From positions 20,774 through 84,773 of the forward strand of contig JAUIGE010000030.1 in NCBI GenBank assembly GCA_030430205.1: a stretch of 64,000 bases of DNA, in the 5' to 3' direction. Source of the stretch: Bacteroidia bacterium. Lineage in GTDB: Bacteria; Bacteroidota; Bacteroidia; J057. Made by a program: the position numbers and the translations under genes. Below the pieces are notes generated by a model that was not told where the DNA came from, did no database searches, and saw only the letters and a list, made by a program, of their open reading frames with translations. This document shows positions 1 through 9,339 of this stretch, in pieces (within the stretch, counting starts at the first letter, position 1; each line of letters opens with the position of its first letter).

Positions 1-1
1 C

Positions 2-1357
2 TTGACCTATCAAAATTTAGGGGTGATATATCGGGAAATGGGGGATTTTGATAAGGCTTTACATTTTCAAAATAAATCTCTTGATGTATTCCATCAGATC
101 GGAGATCAAACTGAGTTTGCCATTGGTCTCCTTTACAGGGGAAATATCTATAAATTTCAGGAGGACTATGTCTCTGCCCTGGAAGATTATCAGAGAGGGG
201 CAGTTTTAGCAAAGGAAATAGGATATCCAGGCCTCACTCATGTACTGAATGCCAGTGTTGGAGACATTTATGTACGAACCGAACAATACGAAAAAGCACT
301 CCCTTTTCTCCTGGAGTCGGTTAGGGAGATGAACGAGTCAGAAATGTCCAACAATTTACCTGAAAATTATAGGCATATCGCCAAAGCTTATGCTCAACTT
401 CAGCAGCATGACAGTGCGTATCATTTTTTGGATTTATCCTATAACGTAAGGGATACCATTTATTCAAAAGAATCAAGAGAAACCAGCAGCCGCCTACGCA
501 CAGAATATGAAACCCAAAAGAACCTGGATGAGATCGCATTATTAAGAAAAGACAAAGAACGCCAACAGCTTATCATTGTATTTAGTATCGGTTTTTTAGG
601 ATTAATGGCGATCATTCTCTTCCTGTTTGGGCGTTCCAACCGCATCCGAAAAGAAAGCAATCGCCTTCTGTCCCAAACCAATGATACCTTAAACAGCCAA
701 AATGCTGAGATCGAAAATCAGAGAGACCTTATTGCCATCCAAAACAATAAAAACGAACTCCTGCTCAAGGAAATCCATCATCGGGTAAAAAACAACCTCC
801 AAACCATTTCCAGCCTGCTCAACCTTCAGTCTGCCTACATCAAAGATGCCGATGTCAAAAAAGCCGTGCAGGCAGGCCAGCATCGGGTGAAGTCCATGGC
901 GCTGATCCACCAAAAACTGTATCAAAGGGAAAACCTCGCAGCCATCGAAATGAAAGACTACCTCTCTACTTTGGGAGAAAGCCTGATGGATACTTTTGGT
1001 GAAAAAGCTGAAAATGTCCAACTCATCCTGAATATGGATGAAATTGAACTGGATGTTGACACAGCCGTACCTGTAGGCCTGATAGTCAATGAATTACTCA
1101 CCAACTCCCTCAAGTATGCCTTTCCCGATGGAAAAGCAGGAACCATCAGCATGGATTTACACAAAACCGCAGAACAAAAATGGGAGCTTTCAGTAATGGA
1201 TGATGGCGTAGGAAAAAGTGATGATCAGGACACAAAAGAAAGCACTTCTTTTGGTTCCCGCCTGATTCATTTGCTAAGTTTACAATTGAATGGCAAGATG
1301 GTAATTGATCATTCTCAGGGAACAAAAGTCAGCCTTCTATTCGAAGAAATCCGATAA
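2..1357 (+). CDS. TPR-containing sensor histidine kinase (HisKA_2 type), 5' end outside window
   Basis: Membrane-bound histidine kinase cut by the left window edge. The visible N-terminal ~170 residues are TPR-like helical repeats (NLGVIYREMGDFDKALHFQN and successive units). A single membrane segment follows at ~residues 192-211 (IIVFSIGFLGLMAIILFLFG), then a short coiled coil. The kinase core starts with the HisKA_2 H-box (KEIHHRVKNNLQTISSLLNL, first H of HHRVKNN being the usual phospho-acceptor region) and continues with an HATPase_c N-box (LIVNELLTNSLKYAF) and a DDGVG glycine motif. The architecture matches Bacteroidota TPR-HisKA_2 kinases that usually signal to a LytTR or REC partner; no partner lies inside the window. 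It ends 6 nt before pfkA, so the two may be co-transcribed. The true start cannot be seen. Confidence 0.88.
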   Translation: MTYQNLGVIYREMGDFDKALHFQNKSLDVFHQIGDQTEFAIGLLYRGNIYKFQEDYVSALEDYQRGAVLAKEIGYPGLTHVLNASVGDIYVRTEQYEKALPFLLESVREMNESEMSNNLPENYRHIAKAYAQLQQHDSAYHFLDLSYNVRDTIYSKESRETSSRLRTEYETQKNLDEIALLRKDKERQQLIIVFSIGFLGLMAIILFLFGRSNRIRKESNRLLSQTNDTLNSQNAEIENQRDLIAIQNNKNELLLKEIHHRVKNNLQTISSLLNLQSAYIKDADVKKAVQAGQHRVKSMALIHQKLYQRENLAAIEMKDYLSTLGESLMDTFGEKAENVQLILNMDEIELDVDTAVPVGLIVNELLTNSLKYAFPDGKAGTISMDLHKTAEQKWELSVMDDGVGKSDDQDTKESTSFGSRLIHLLSLQLNGKMVIDHSQGTKVSLLFEEIR

Positions 1358-1363
1358 TAAAAA

Positions 1364-2461
1364 ATGAAAAAAAAGCTCCTTATCATGACGGGTGGCGGGG
1401 ACTGCCCCGGGCTCAACGCGGTGATCCGCGCCGTCGTCAAAAGCGCCCAATACGATGGCAATTGGGAAGTCTATGGCTCCATAGAGGCCTATAATGGCTT
1501 AATGACCAACCCCATCCGGGTGGCTCGCCTTGGCAGCACCGAGGTGGCTGGCATCCACTATCGGGGAGGCACCATTATCGGCACCACCAACAAAGGGGAC
1601 CCCTTCCAATTTCCGGTAAAGCAGGAGGATGGCAGCTATGTAAAGGTAGATCGTTCGGACGAAGTCATTCGGCAGCTCAAAAAACTTGAAATAGACGCCG
1701 TCATCAGCATCGGCGGAGATGGCTCTCAGCAGATTTCTCAGCAGTTCTTTGAGAAAGGCGTGCCCATTGTGGGCGTTCCCAAAACCATTGACAATGATCT
1801 ATCGGCTACCGACCGAACATTCGGTTTTCAGACAGCGGTAGAAATCGCCACGGATGCGGTAGACAAGCTCGTCACGACAGCTGCCAGCCACAACCGTGTC
1901 ATGATCCTGGAAGTCATGGGGCGGTCAGCCGGTTGGATCGCCCTGCATGCAGCCATGGCCGGGGGCGCAGAAGTCTGCCTGATTCCCGAGATTCCTTATG
2001 ACATTCAGAAGGTGGTAGAGCGTTTGGAAAGGCGCTATAAAGCAGGTAAAGGCTTTGCCAATATCGTGATCTCCGAAGGTGCCCGCCCCAAAGGCGGCTC
2101 AATCGTTTCCCGCAAAAGCCGGGAAGTCGGCTACGAAAATGCGCGCCTGGGCGGCGTAGGCTATCAATTGGCGGAGGAGCTTGCGGAAGCAGGCTTCCAT
2201 GAGGCAGTGCGGGTCAATGTGCTGGGGCACCTCCAACGCGGAGGCGTGCCTACGGCTTTTGATCGCATCCTGGCCACCCAATTTGGGGTGCGGGCCTTTG
2301 AGCTGGTGCGGGACAAGCAATTTGGACGCATGGCTGCCGTAAGAAATGGGAAAATTTCCGATGTCACCCTGAAAGAGGCTACAGCAGCCTACAATTTTGT
2401 GGACCTGGATAACTTCCTGGTACGATCTGCCCGCGCTGTGGGGATTAGTTTTGGAGACTGA
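1364..2461 (+). CDS. pfkA: 6-phosphofructokinase
   Basis: Phosphorylates fructose 6-phosphate to fructose 1,6-bisphosphate in glycolysis. At 365 residues it shows the full PFK signature: N-terminal nucleotide loop GGGDCPGLNAVIR, ISIGGDGS, the catalytic PKTIDND motif, the MGRSAGWIAL substrate region and GHLQRGG near the C-terminus. The nucleotide site reads GGDGS rather than the GGDDT typical of PPi-dependent enzymes, while the catalytic loop has Lys (PKTIDND) rather than the PGTIDND of E. coli. This Gly/Lys pairing is known from group III (mixed-substrate clade) PFKs, many of which use ATP. Phosphoryl donor is therefore probably ATP, by inference. The ATG follows the upstream kinase stop by 6 nt. 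Confidence 0.95.
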   Translation: MKKKLLIMTGGGDCPGLNAVIRAVVKSAQYDGNWEVYGSIEAYNGLMTNPIRVARLGSTEVAGIHYRGGTIIGTTNKGDPFQFPVKQEDGSYVKVDRSDEVIRQLKKLEIDAVISIGGDGSQQISQQFFEKGVPIVGVPKTIDNDLSATDRTFGFQTAVEIATDAVDKLVTTAASHNRVMILEVMGRSAGWIALHAAMAGGAEVCLIPEIPYDIQKVVERLERRYKAGKGFANIVISEGARPKGGSIVSRKSREVGYENARLGGVGYQLAEELAEAGFHEAVRVNVLGHLQRGGVPTAFDRILATQFGVRAFELVRDKQFGRMAAVRNGKISDVTLKEATAAYNFVDLDNFLVRSARAVGISFGD

Positions 2462-2484
2462 GTATTTCTTTTCACCTTTACAAC

Positions 2485-4269
2485 ATGGCAAAAGACGCTT
2501 CAAAGTCAGGCAAAGTATTTGACCGGGCAATCACCGGAAGGTTGATCAGTTATACCAGGCCCTACCGCACCTATTTCATCCTGGCGCTGGCCCTCACGCT
2601 GGTTATTTCCGTTTTGACACCGCTTACGCCTATCCTGGTGGAGCGTATCCTGGATGGCCCGGTCTCGCAGGGAGATGCCTATGGACTGCGTCAATGGGTC
2701 CTTATCCTATTGCTGGTATTGATGGCTCAGGGCGTGGTGTATTATTTTAATACCTACCTCACCGCCTGGCTCGGCCAGGCCGTTATCCGCGATATGCGGG
2801 AGCAAATCTTCCGGCATATCCTCCAGCTTCGGCTGGCATATTTTGACAAAACGCCCGTCGGGCGTTTACAGACACGCGCCATCAGCGATATAGAAACCCT
2901 CAACAATGTCTTCAGCTCAGGACTCGTCCAGATCATCGGACAGATTTTTCTGATCATCGCCATCATGGTTTTTATGCTGATCAGCGACTGGCGGCTGACG
3001 CTGGTGGTTTTATCCGTTATTCCGCTGATGTTCCTGGCCACCTGGGTGTTTAAAAACTATGTTAAAGCGGCCTTTCAGGGCGTGCGCAATGCCGTGAGCA
3101 ATATGAATTCCTTCTTACAGGAACATATCACAGGCATGCAGATCGTACATATTTTTGGCAGGGAAAAGAAAGAAGCGGAAAAATTTGACGAAATCAATAA
3201 AGAGCTGCGCAAGGAGCATATTGCCTCGGTGATGGCCTATAGCATCTACTTTCCGGTGATCGAAATCATCACCGCCCTGGCCACAGCTTTGCTGGTTTGG
3301 TATGGCGCGAACCGCGCCATGGATGGCCTGCAATTTGGCACGCTGACGGCCTTCATCATGTATTTAAGCATGTTTTTCCGTCCCCTGCGGCAGATCGCAG
3401 ATCAGTTCAATACCCTGCAACTGGGCATGGTGAGCGCTGAGCGCGTTTTTCAGGTGTTGGATACCGAGGAATTTATTGTTCCTCCCCATGAGCGAAAACC
3501 AGAATTCAAATTGAATAAAGGTGCGGGCCAGGAGCATGAGAAAGGCATTCCTGTCACTTTTGAGCATGTTTCTTTTGCCTACAAGGATGAAGATTGGGTG
3601 CTGAAAGACGTCAGCTTTGAGGTCGGAGCAGGTAAAAATATCGCCCTGGTAGGCTCTACCGGCTCGGGCAAAAGCACCATCATCAGCCTGCTCAGCAGGT
3701 TTTATGAAATTCAAAAAGGCAAAATCCTCGTCGGAGGAAAAGATATACAGCAGCTATCGCTGGAGGAATTGCGGCAAAAAGTAGGCGTCGTCCTACAGGA
3801 TGTCTTCCTGTTCTCCGGAAGCATACGCGACAACATCACCCTCAACAATGCCGACATCCCGCAAGAGCGGGTGATAGAAGCCGCCAAACAGGTTGGGGCG
3901 CATGACTTCATCGAGCAACTGCCGGGAGGCTACGATTACAATGTACGCGAAAGGGGTGCAACCCTTTCCCTCGGTCAGCGTCAGCTGATCGCCTTCGCGC
4001 GCGTCATGGTCTTCGACCCCAGCATCCTCGTCCTCGACGAGGCCACCGCCAATATCGACACCGAATCGGAGGAGATCATCCAGCAAGCGCTGGAGCTGGT
4101 GATGCGAGGTCGTACCTCGATCATCATCGCCCACCGCCTCTCCACCATCCAAAAAGCAGACCTGATCATCGTCCTCAGCAAGGGCGAAATCGAAGAGTCC
4201 GGCAGCCATCAGGAACTGATGGAGTTGCAGGGGGCTTATTTTCGCCTGCATGAGTTGCAGTTTGATTAG
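2485..4269 (+). CDS. ABC transporter, fused permease and ATPase (MsbA/multidrug exporter-like)
   Basis: Half-transporter of 594 residues expected to act as a homodimer in the inner membrane, exporting lipids or amphiphilic compounds. Residues ~20-310 form the ABC type-1 transmembrane domain with about six membrane segments. The nucleotide-binding domain follows: Walker A ALVGSTGSGKST, Q-loop, an ABC signature reading LSLGQRQ (Leu in place of the usual Gly/Gly-Gly variant), Walker B SILVLDEATANID and H-loop IIIAHRLST. It lies 23 nt after pfkA. Family assignment is secure; the substrate cannot be read from the sequence. A GC-rich hairpin just after the stop (CCCCCTCT...AGAGGGGG, 4290-4320) is a likely terminator and merges into the repeat block that follows. 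Confidence 0.93.
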   Translation: MAKDASKSGKVFDRAITGRLISYTRPYRTYFILALALTLVISVLTPLTPILVERILDGPVSQGDAYGLRQWVLILLLVLMAQGVVYYFNTYLTAWLGQAVIRDMREQIFRHILQLRLAYFDKTPVGRLQTRAISDIETLNNVFSSGLVQIIGQIFLIIAIMVFMLISDWRLTLVVLSVIPLMFLATWVFKNYVKAAFQGVRNAVSNMNSFLQEHITGMQIVHIFGREKKEAEKFDEINKELRKEHIASVMAYSIYFPVIEIITALATALLVWYGANRAMDGLQFGTLTAFIMYLSMFFRPLRQIADQFNTLQLGMVSAERVFQVLDTEEFIVPPHERKPEFKLNKGAGQEHEKGIPVTFEHVSFAYKDEDWVLKDVSFEVGAGKNIALVGSTGSGKSTIISLLSRFYEIQKGKILVGGKDIQQLSLEELRQKVGVVLQDVFLFSGSIRDNITLNNADIPQERVIEAAKQVGAHDFIEQLPGGYDYNVRERGATLSLGQRQLIAFARVMVFDPSILVLDEATANIDTESEEIIQQALELVMRGRTSIIIAHRLSTIQKADLIIVLSKGEIEESGSHQELMELQGAYFRLHELQFD

Positions 4270-4315
4270 GAACTCACCCCCTTCTTTTCCCCCTCTCTTG
4301 CCAAAGCGCAATAGA

Positions 4316-4576
4316 GGGGGAAGTCTGCGGGGAATGGACGGGGTCCATTGAGGGGGGCGAAATGGGATTTCGGGTGTTTTCAACGATGAAATCGTTGGGG
4401 GATGCGGGACGGATTATAATCCGTCCCTACAGCTGGTCGAACGAAATTCGTTCGAAAGTAATAGCTGTTTTCAACGATGAAATCGTTGCGGGCGGTAGGG
4501 ACGGATTACAATCCGTCCCGCATCTCATCGAACGAAATTCGTTCGAAAAAAAATCCGGCTGGCTGCCGGAGGAAGA
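4316..4576. repeat. Left palindrome-rich repeat block flanking the CRISPR-Cas island (2 units)
   Basis: Non-coding block that closely matches the right-hand block at 18320-18948 in the same orientation, sharing both its beginning (GGGGGAAGTCTGC) and its end (AAAAAATCCGGC..GCCGGAGGAAGA). It holds two ~91-bp units (at 4382 and 4473). Each carries three inverted repeats: CAACGATgaaATCGTTG, GGACGGATTATAATCCGTCC (TTACAATCC in the second unit) and CGAACGAAaTTCGTTCG. Before the units sit two further hairpins, ATGGACggggTCCAT-like and CGAAATgggATTTCG. The second unit has diverged (GCGGGCGGTAGG, CATCTCATCG). The 88-residue open frame across it is only repeat translation. No gene is seen between 4270 and 4757. 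Confidence 0.85.
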
Positions 4577-4757
4577 CATCATACCATGCGGCCCTGCCGC
4601 AGCCCATCGCAGCGAGCTAACGCAATAGCTCCCAAAAGCAATTGATCATCCATCCATTACCCCAACCCACGCCAGCGAAAACACGATTTCTCCGAAATCC
4701 ATATCCCTCCCAAGCCCCCCCATCTGCAAATCCGCTCATCCTCTCAATCTGCACATC

Positions 4758-5157
4758 TCCCCGGTCCTTGTTATGATGGACAGGTTACTCCGACCTTTCG
4801 TAGGAAATTGATGTCTATTGACAGCTCGGGTCTCAGTCCTTGTTATGATGGACAGGTCACTCCGACCGCAACCTTTCATTTTGACCACGGAGCCGAAACG
4901 GCCTGTCTCAGTCCTTGTTATGATGGACAGGTCACTCCGACACACCTACTACTTTGAGGTAGAATTTGAAGCCGCAGTCTCAGTCCTTGTTATGATGGAC
5001 AGGTCACTCCGACATGCACAGTAAAAGCAACTGCATCAGCTCAATGATGTCTCAGTCCTTGTTATGATGGACAGGTCACTCCGACTACGGAGCTGCATCT
5101 TTATCACCAAAGCAATATCTGTCTCAGTCCTTGTTATGATGGACAGGTCACTCCGAC
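4758..5157 (-). CRISPR. CRISPR array 1: 6 repeats of 37 nt, 5 spacers
   Basis: Five matching repeats begin at 4830, 4905, 4977, 5049 and 5121, and a degenerate one lies at 4758-4794 (first six bases altered, one internal change). Spacers are 35, 38, 35, 35 and 35 nt. On the plus strand each repeat starts GTCTCAGTCCTTGTTATGAT and ends CACTCCGAC. The orientation is assigned to the minus strand because then the repeat ends in ...AAGGACTGAGAC, like the 3' tag of Cas6-processed type III repeats, and the degenerate repeat falls at the distal (trailer) end. The repeat shares its 3' half (minus strand) with array 2 but not its 5' half. Small open frames over the array are not genes. Confidence 0.97.
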
Positions 5158-5451
5158 AGCTATTCTCTCATACGGCCCTGATAATAAGCCACATACGCAC
5201 CAAAAATCCCAGGAGATATGGGCCTTTTTCTCAAAATGACGTCAAAAAGCAGCTTCATTGCACCAAGATGGAGGATAAATACTTCATCTGCAAGATAAAG
5301 CTTTTTTAGCTGCGATCAGCAGGGGAAGAGGATGAGCTGATGTGCAAATTTGCTGATGAGCAGATGGAAGAGCCGGGCTTGGCTGTCTGCAAAGCATATC
5401 CTCAGACAGTCTTCCATCTGCTAATCCTCTCATCCTCTCAATCTGCACATC
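5158..5451. other. Inter-array region (leader side of array 1, trailer side of array 2)
   Basis: No credible gene. The first part (5158-5310) would be the leader of array 1 if it is read leftward, but no clear TAnnTTTG promoter was found on the minus strand. From 5324 a 158-bp unit begins that is tandemly duplicated (5324-5481 and 5482-5639). Each unit contains inverted sequence around GCAGATGGAAG and CTTCCATCTGC and ends in a degenerate CRISPR repeat. The same CCTCTCAATCTGCACATCT tract that precedes these degenerate repeats also precedes the degenerate first repeat of array 1 (4742-4760). Confidence 0.7.
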
Positions 5452-5639
5452 TTCCCCGTCCTTGTTATAATGGACAATGGCGGAAGAGGATGTGCTGATG
5501 AGCAGATTTGCTGATGAGCAGATGGAAGAACGCGGCTTTGCTGTCTGCAAAGTATATCCTCAGACAGTCTTCCATCTGCTAATCCTCTCATCCTCTCAAT
5601 CTGCACATCTTCCCCGTCCTTGTTATAATGGACAATGGC
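5324..5639. repeat. 158-bp tandem duplication at the trailer end of array 2
   Basis: Two copies (5324-5481 and 5482-5639) both begin GGAAGAGGAT and run through CTCAGACAGTCTTCCATCTG to TTCCCCGTCCTTGTTATAAT and the rest of a degenerate CRISPR repeat. The duplicated unit therefore contains a repeat plus about 120 bp of flanking, non-spacer DNA. Copies differ at scattered positions, so this is not a recent or purely assembly-made duplication. Confidence 0.85.
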
Positions 5640-7933
5640 GATGAGCTGGAGGTAGAGGCCTAGAAAAGGCTAGAGAAACTGTTTCAGTCCTTGTTATAAT
5701 GGACAATGGCGATGAGCTGCTCCTATCGGAGCCGGTCGTCGATGGTAGAGCAAGTTTCAGTCCTTGTTATAATGGACAATGGCGATGAGCGTCGAAAGAG
5801 AAGATCCTATCGCTACATCAATGTTTCAGTCCTTGTTATAATGGACAATGGCGATGAGCTACAATCTTTATCGTATGAGCGGAAAAGACATTCGTTTCAG
5901 TCCTTGTTATAATGGACAATGGCGATGAGTATGAAGAGTTTTCTCAAGCGGTTCATGAAGTTATGTTTCAGTCCTTGTTATAATGGACAATGGCGATGAG
6001 CAGATCGAAGAAATCGATCTAAAAAATGGGTATGTAGTTTCAGTCCTTGTTATAATGGACAATGGCGATGAGTGGACATCAAAAACTTAACAATCGTTAA
6101 GGCGACTAGTTTCAGTCCTTGTTATAATGGACAATGGCGATGAGCATCATACCGCCACCCTGATCAGGTAATCTTGGAAAGTTTCAGTCCTTGTTATAAT
6201 GGACAATGGCGATGAGTTTAACTCTTAAATACGAATCGTCATGACAAAAAAGTTTCAGTCCTTGTTATAATGGACAATGGCGATGAGTATCAGGAAATCA
6301 CTGATAAGTATCAAGATTATAGGTTTCAGTCCTTGTTATAATGGACAATGGCGATGAGCTGACCCAACAAAGAGCATCCTCGTTGGCCAGTACATGTTTC
6401 AGTCCTTGTTATAATGGACAATGGCGATGAGCAACTCGTGATTGGGCAAAAGCCAATGCTGTGCAGGTTTCAGTCCTTGTTATAATGGACAATGGCGATG
6501 AGCGGAGGAATGCCAAATCTGGATAGCACACAAATCAGTTTCAGTCCTTGTTATAATGGACAATGGCGATGAGTCCCTAATAAGGGATTTGTTTGGGTAA
6601 AAACCAGGACAGTTTCAGTCCTTGTTATAATGGACAATGGCGATGAGGATACACCATGGCACCCCGCCAAACGGTGAAAAAGTTTCAGTCCTTGTTATAA
6701 TGGACAATGGCGATGAGATGGAGGAAGACGTGTACAACTCAATAATGAAAGTTTCAGTCCTTGTTATAATGGACAATGGCGATGAGCCTGGCAATAAAAC
6801 TCCGCGAAGCGGGGTTAGTAAGTTTCAGTCCTTGTTATAATGGACAATGGCGATGAGCCTCTGTGCAGCAGGGATGAAAATTCCTTGTGGTGGAATGTTT
6901 CAGTCCTTGTTATAATGGACAATGGCGATGAGTGTTGGCTACAGAAGGTTGAGGGATTCCTTACCAGTTTCAGTCCTTGTTATAATGGACAATGGCGATG
7001 AGATTGAAAGATTAAGGAACCGTCCTAAATTTCTCTTCGTTTCAGTCCTTGTTATAATGGACAATGGCGATGAGTCTTTAATATGAATCTTGGAGTAGCA
7101 CACCGAAATGTTTCAGTCCTTGTTATAATGGACAATGGCGATGAGATCGCGGACGAGGCTGTTCAGGGTTTTGCACAGCCGGTTTCAGTCCTTGTTATAA
7201 TGGACAATGGCGATGAGTCTGTCCTATGAAACCCGTTTAGCCGCGATGCAAGTTTCAGTCCTTGTTATAATGGACAATGGCGATGAGCAGCAAAGTGTAT
7301 GACCAGCAAGTAAGACAGATAAAGGTTTCAGTCCTTGTTATAATGGACAATGGCGATGAGTCTCCAAACTAGGCAATGAAGTTCAAGTAACGGTTTCAGT
7401 CCTTGTTATAATGGACAATGGCGATGAGGGGTCCAGACGAACCGGATGAGATCACCCCCTGGGGTTTCAGTCCTTGTTATAATGGACAATGGCGATGAGC
7501 CAAATTGCACGCTATGTTTTTGAAAGTTTTAAGTTGGAGTTTCAGTCCTTGTTATAATGGACAATGGCGATGAGCTTGGCGTCCAACCAGCTGACCTGAA
7601 ATCACACCTCGTTTCAGTCCTTGTTATAATGGACAATGGCGATGAGCCTGAATGACAGCCAAAAAAGCACCGTACTGGAAAGTTTCAGTCCTTGTTATAA
7701 TGGACAATGGCGATGAGAAGACATGCTTCAGAGTATTGAAACAAGTCAGACAGAGTTTCAGTCCTTGTTATAATGGACAATGGCGATGAGACTGCTACAG
7801 CAACCTGAGTGACAATGCACTTATTGGTTTCAGTCCTTGTTATAATGGACAATGGCGATGAGGAGTAAACATAACCACCGAAGAAGCTCAAGGTATAGTT
7901 TCAGTCCTTGTTATAATGGACAATGGCGATGAG
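5452..7933 (-). CRISPR. CRISPR array 2: 32 intact plus 2 degenerate repeats of 36 nt
   Basis: Thirty-two identical repeats were located by eye, the first at 5681 and the last at 7898-7933. A nearly intact one lies at 5610-5645 (first six bases changed) and a more decayed one at 5452-5487. Period is 68-75 bp, so spacers run about 32-39 nt. The plus-strand repeat starts GTTTCAGTCCTTGTTATAAT and ends GGCGATGAG. On the minus strand it ends AAGGACTGAAAC, as expected for an 8-nt ACTGAAAC crRNA 5' handle in a Cas6/type III system. Degenerate copies sit at the left, and the AT-rich leader with a promoter lies at the right, next to cas1, so transcription is leftward. No spacer was seen to match the rest of the window. 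Confidence 0.98.
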
Positions 7934-8277
7934 AGGTCGGGATCTTAAGTGTCTGAGTATCAGGTCCAGTGCATGTTCGATAATGAACACTTCTCCCTTT
8001 TTTGAGACACAAATCCTCGTTTTTGACTTTGTCATCAATTTTTTGCATGGAAATGAGCTGTAAATATCCCGTTTTTTTGATTGAGAAGACAAAGATACAG
8101 AAAACATTTTACTAACTCAAAATATATTTTGCCGTAAATAAACATGAGAAATCCGGTTAAGTAGCGTTGCCGGATGCCGTTTTCAGAATGGGTAAACACC
8201 CTCAATCTACCCACTGACTGCTCACCCAACCATTGCTGGCGGCCTTTGCTCAAGTTTAATTTTTAATCCAATGTAGT
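7934..8277 (-). promoter_or_regulatory. Leader of CRISPR array 2, with promoter at 8090-8120
   Basis: The AT-rich 344-bp gap between the last repeat and cas1 holds no convincing gene. On the minus strand a Bacteroidota-type promoter is visible: -33 TTG (complement of 8118-8120), a 20-bp spacer, and -7 TATCTTTG (complement of 8090-8097). This would start pre-crRNA transcription some 150 nt ahead of the first repeat. The same -7 octamer occurs in front of cas6. The leader is also where new spacers would be integrated. Confidence 0.6.
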
Positions 8278-9327
8278 ATGCATTTGGTCATTAATTCTTA
8301 CGGCTGCAGTTTGAGGAAGAAGAAGGGACGCTTCAAGCTGAAAAATGACAAGGGGGAAACCCTTTTTAGTCCCGAGCAGATCGAGGCCATCACGCTTGCG
8401 CGGGCCTGTATGATCACCACAGATGCCATCATGCTGGCGATTGAGTATGATATTCCCATTTACCTGATAGAGCGAAATGGGAAACCTGTGGGGCGCTTTT
8501 GGTCCCATCACTACGGCTCTATCGCGACCATCCGTCGCCACCAGCTGGAGTGGAGCCAGACGCCTGCCGCCGCCCGTTGGATGCGTGTGCAGGTATATGA
8601 AAAGCTGATGGCGCAGTCGGCCCTGCTGGGGAAGCTTGCTCAGCAACGGCCCTCCGCTGCCAGAGAGTTGGTCGCTTCATCTGTCTTGCTAAAAGAGCAG
8701 GCTGCAACGCTCGAAAATTGGCCGGAAGAGCCTATTTCCTTACAGGCAGATCGCCTGAGAGGATTTGAAGGCATCAACTCCCGCCGGTATTTTCAGGCCC
8801 TCAACCTGGCCCTGCCCAAGCGTTTTCGCTTTGATGTGCGCAGCCGTCGCCCCGCCGCCGATCCTTTTAATGCCTTGCTCAATTACCTCTATGGCATGCT
8901 CTACCAGCTGGTGGAGCACAGCATTGTGACCGCGGGACTTGAGCCGACCATCGGTATATTGCATACCGATTATTACCGTCGCCCTGCCCTTGCTTTTGAC
9001 CTGATCGAAGCCCTCCGTCCCTGGGTGGATGGCCTTGCGGTCCAACTCTGCATCAGCAGGCGTTTTAAGCAGCTGCATACCCGTATCCGGGGAGAAGGGC
9101 TCTGGCTCAGTGAAGAGGGACGAAAGCTGGCGATTCCGGCTTTTGATGAGGTTTTTGGCCTGCCGCTGGAGCAGGAGAAAGAAGAGGAAGGAATGGAAGT
9201 TGCTTTTTCCCGTAAGGAACGGGCGCGCCGAAAGTGCAAACAACTTGCTCAATTTCTCTTAAAAGACTGGCCGCGTGATTCTCTGGGATCACGCTTTTTA
9301 TTTGGTCTCCAAAGTAAGGTGGCCTAA
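8278..9327 (+). CDS. cas1: CRISPR-associated endonuclease Cas1
   Basis: Integrase subunit of the spacer acquisition complex. At 349 residues it has the usual N-terminal beta domain (MHLVINSYGCSLRKKKGRF...) and the C-terminal helical domain with all three metal ligands: E164 in RGFEGINSRRYF, H229 in GILHTDYYRRP and D241 in LAFDLIEALRP. The C-terminal tail is rich in Lys/Arg (RKERARRKCKQ). It is the only cas gene on the plus strand apart from the following cas2-RT remnant and faces away from array 2. Thirteen bases separate its stop from the next ATG, the normal place for cas2. It looks intact, but Cas1 needs Cas2 for integration, and cas2 is truncated here. Confidence 0.95.
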   Translation: MHLVINSYGCSLRKKKGRFKLKNDKGETLFSPEQIEAITLARACMITTDAIMLAIEYDIPIYLIERNGKPVGRFWSHHYGSIATIRRHQLEWSQTPAAARWMRVQVYEKLMAQSALLGKLAQQRPSAARELVASSVLLKEQAATLENWPEEPISLQADRLRGFEGINSRRYFQALNLALPKRFRFDVRSRRPAADPFNALLNYLYGMLYQLVEHSIVTAGLEPTIGILHTDYYRRPALAFDLIEALRPWVDGLAVQLCISRRFKQLHTRIRGEGLWLSEEGRKLAIPAFDEVFGLPLEQEKEEEGMEVAFSRKERARRKCKQLAQFLLKDWPRDSLGSRFLFGLQSKVA

Positions 9328-9339
9328 AACTGGCAAATC

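Noticed and set aside
2099..2530. 143-codon minus-strand frame within pfkA
   Set aside because: Antisense shadow of a strongly conserved enzyme gene.
4736..7891. Short open frames of 60-80 codons across both CRISPR arrays
   Set aside because: They are translations of repeats (recurring VSVLVIMDNGDE and SPLSIITRTET), with no gene features.
7934..8277. Small minus-strand frames in the leader of array 2
   Set aside because: AT-rich leader with a promoter; the frames run into or share sequence with the repeat and show no protein features.
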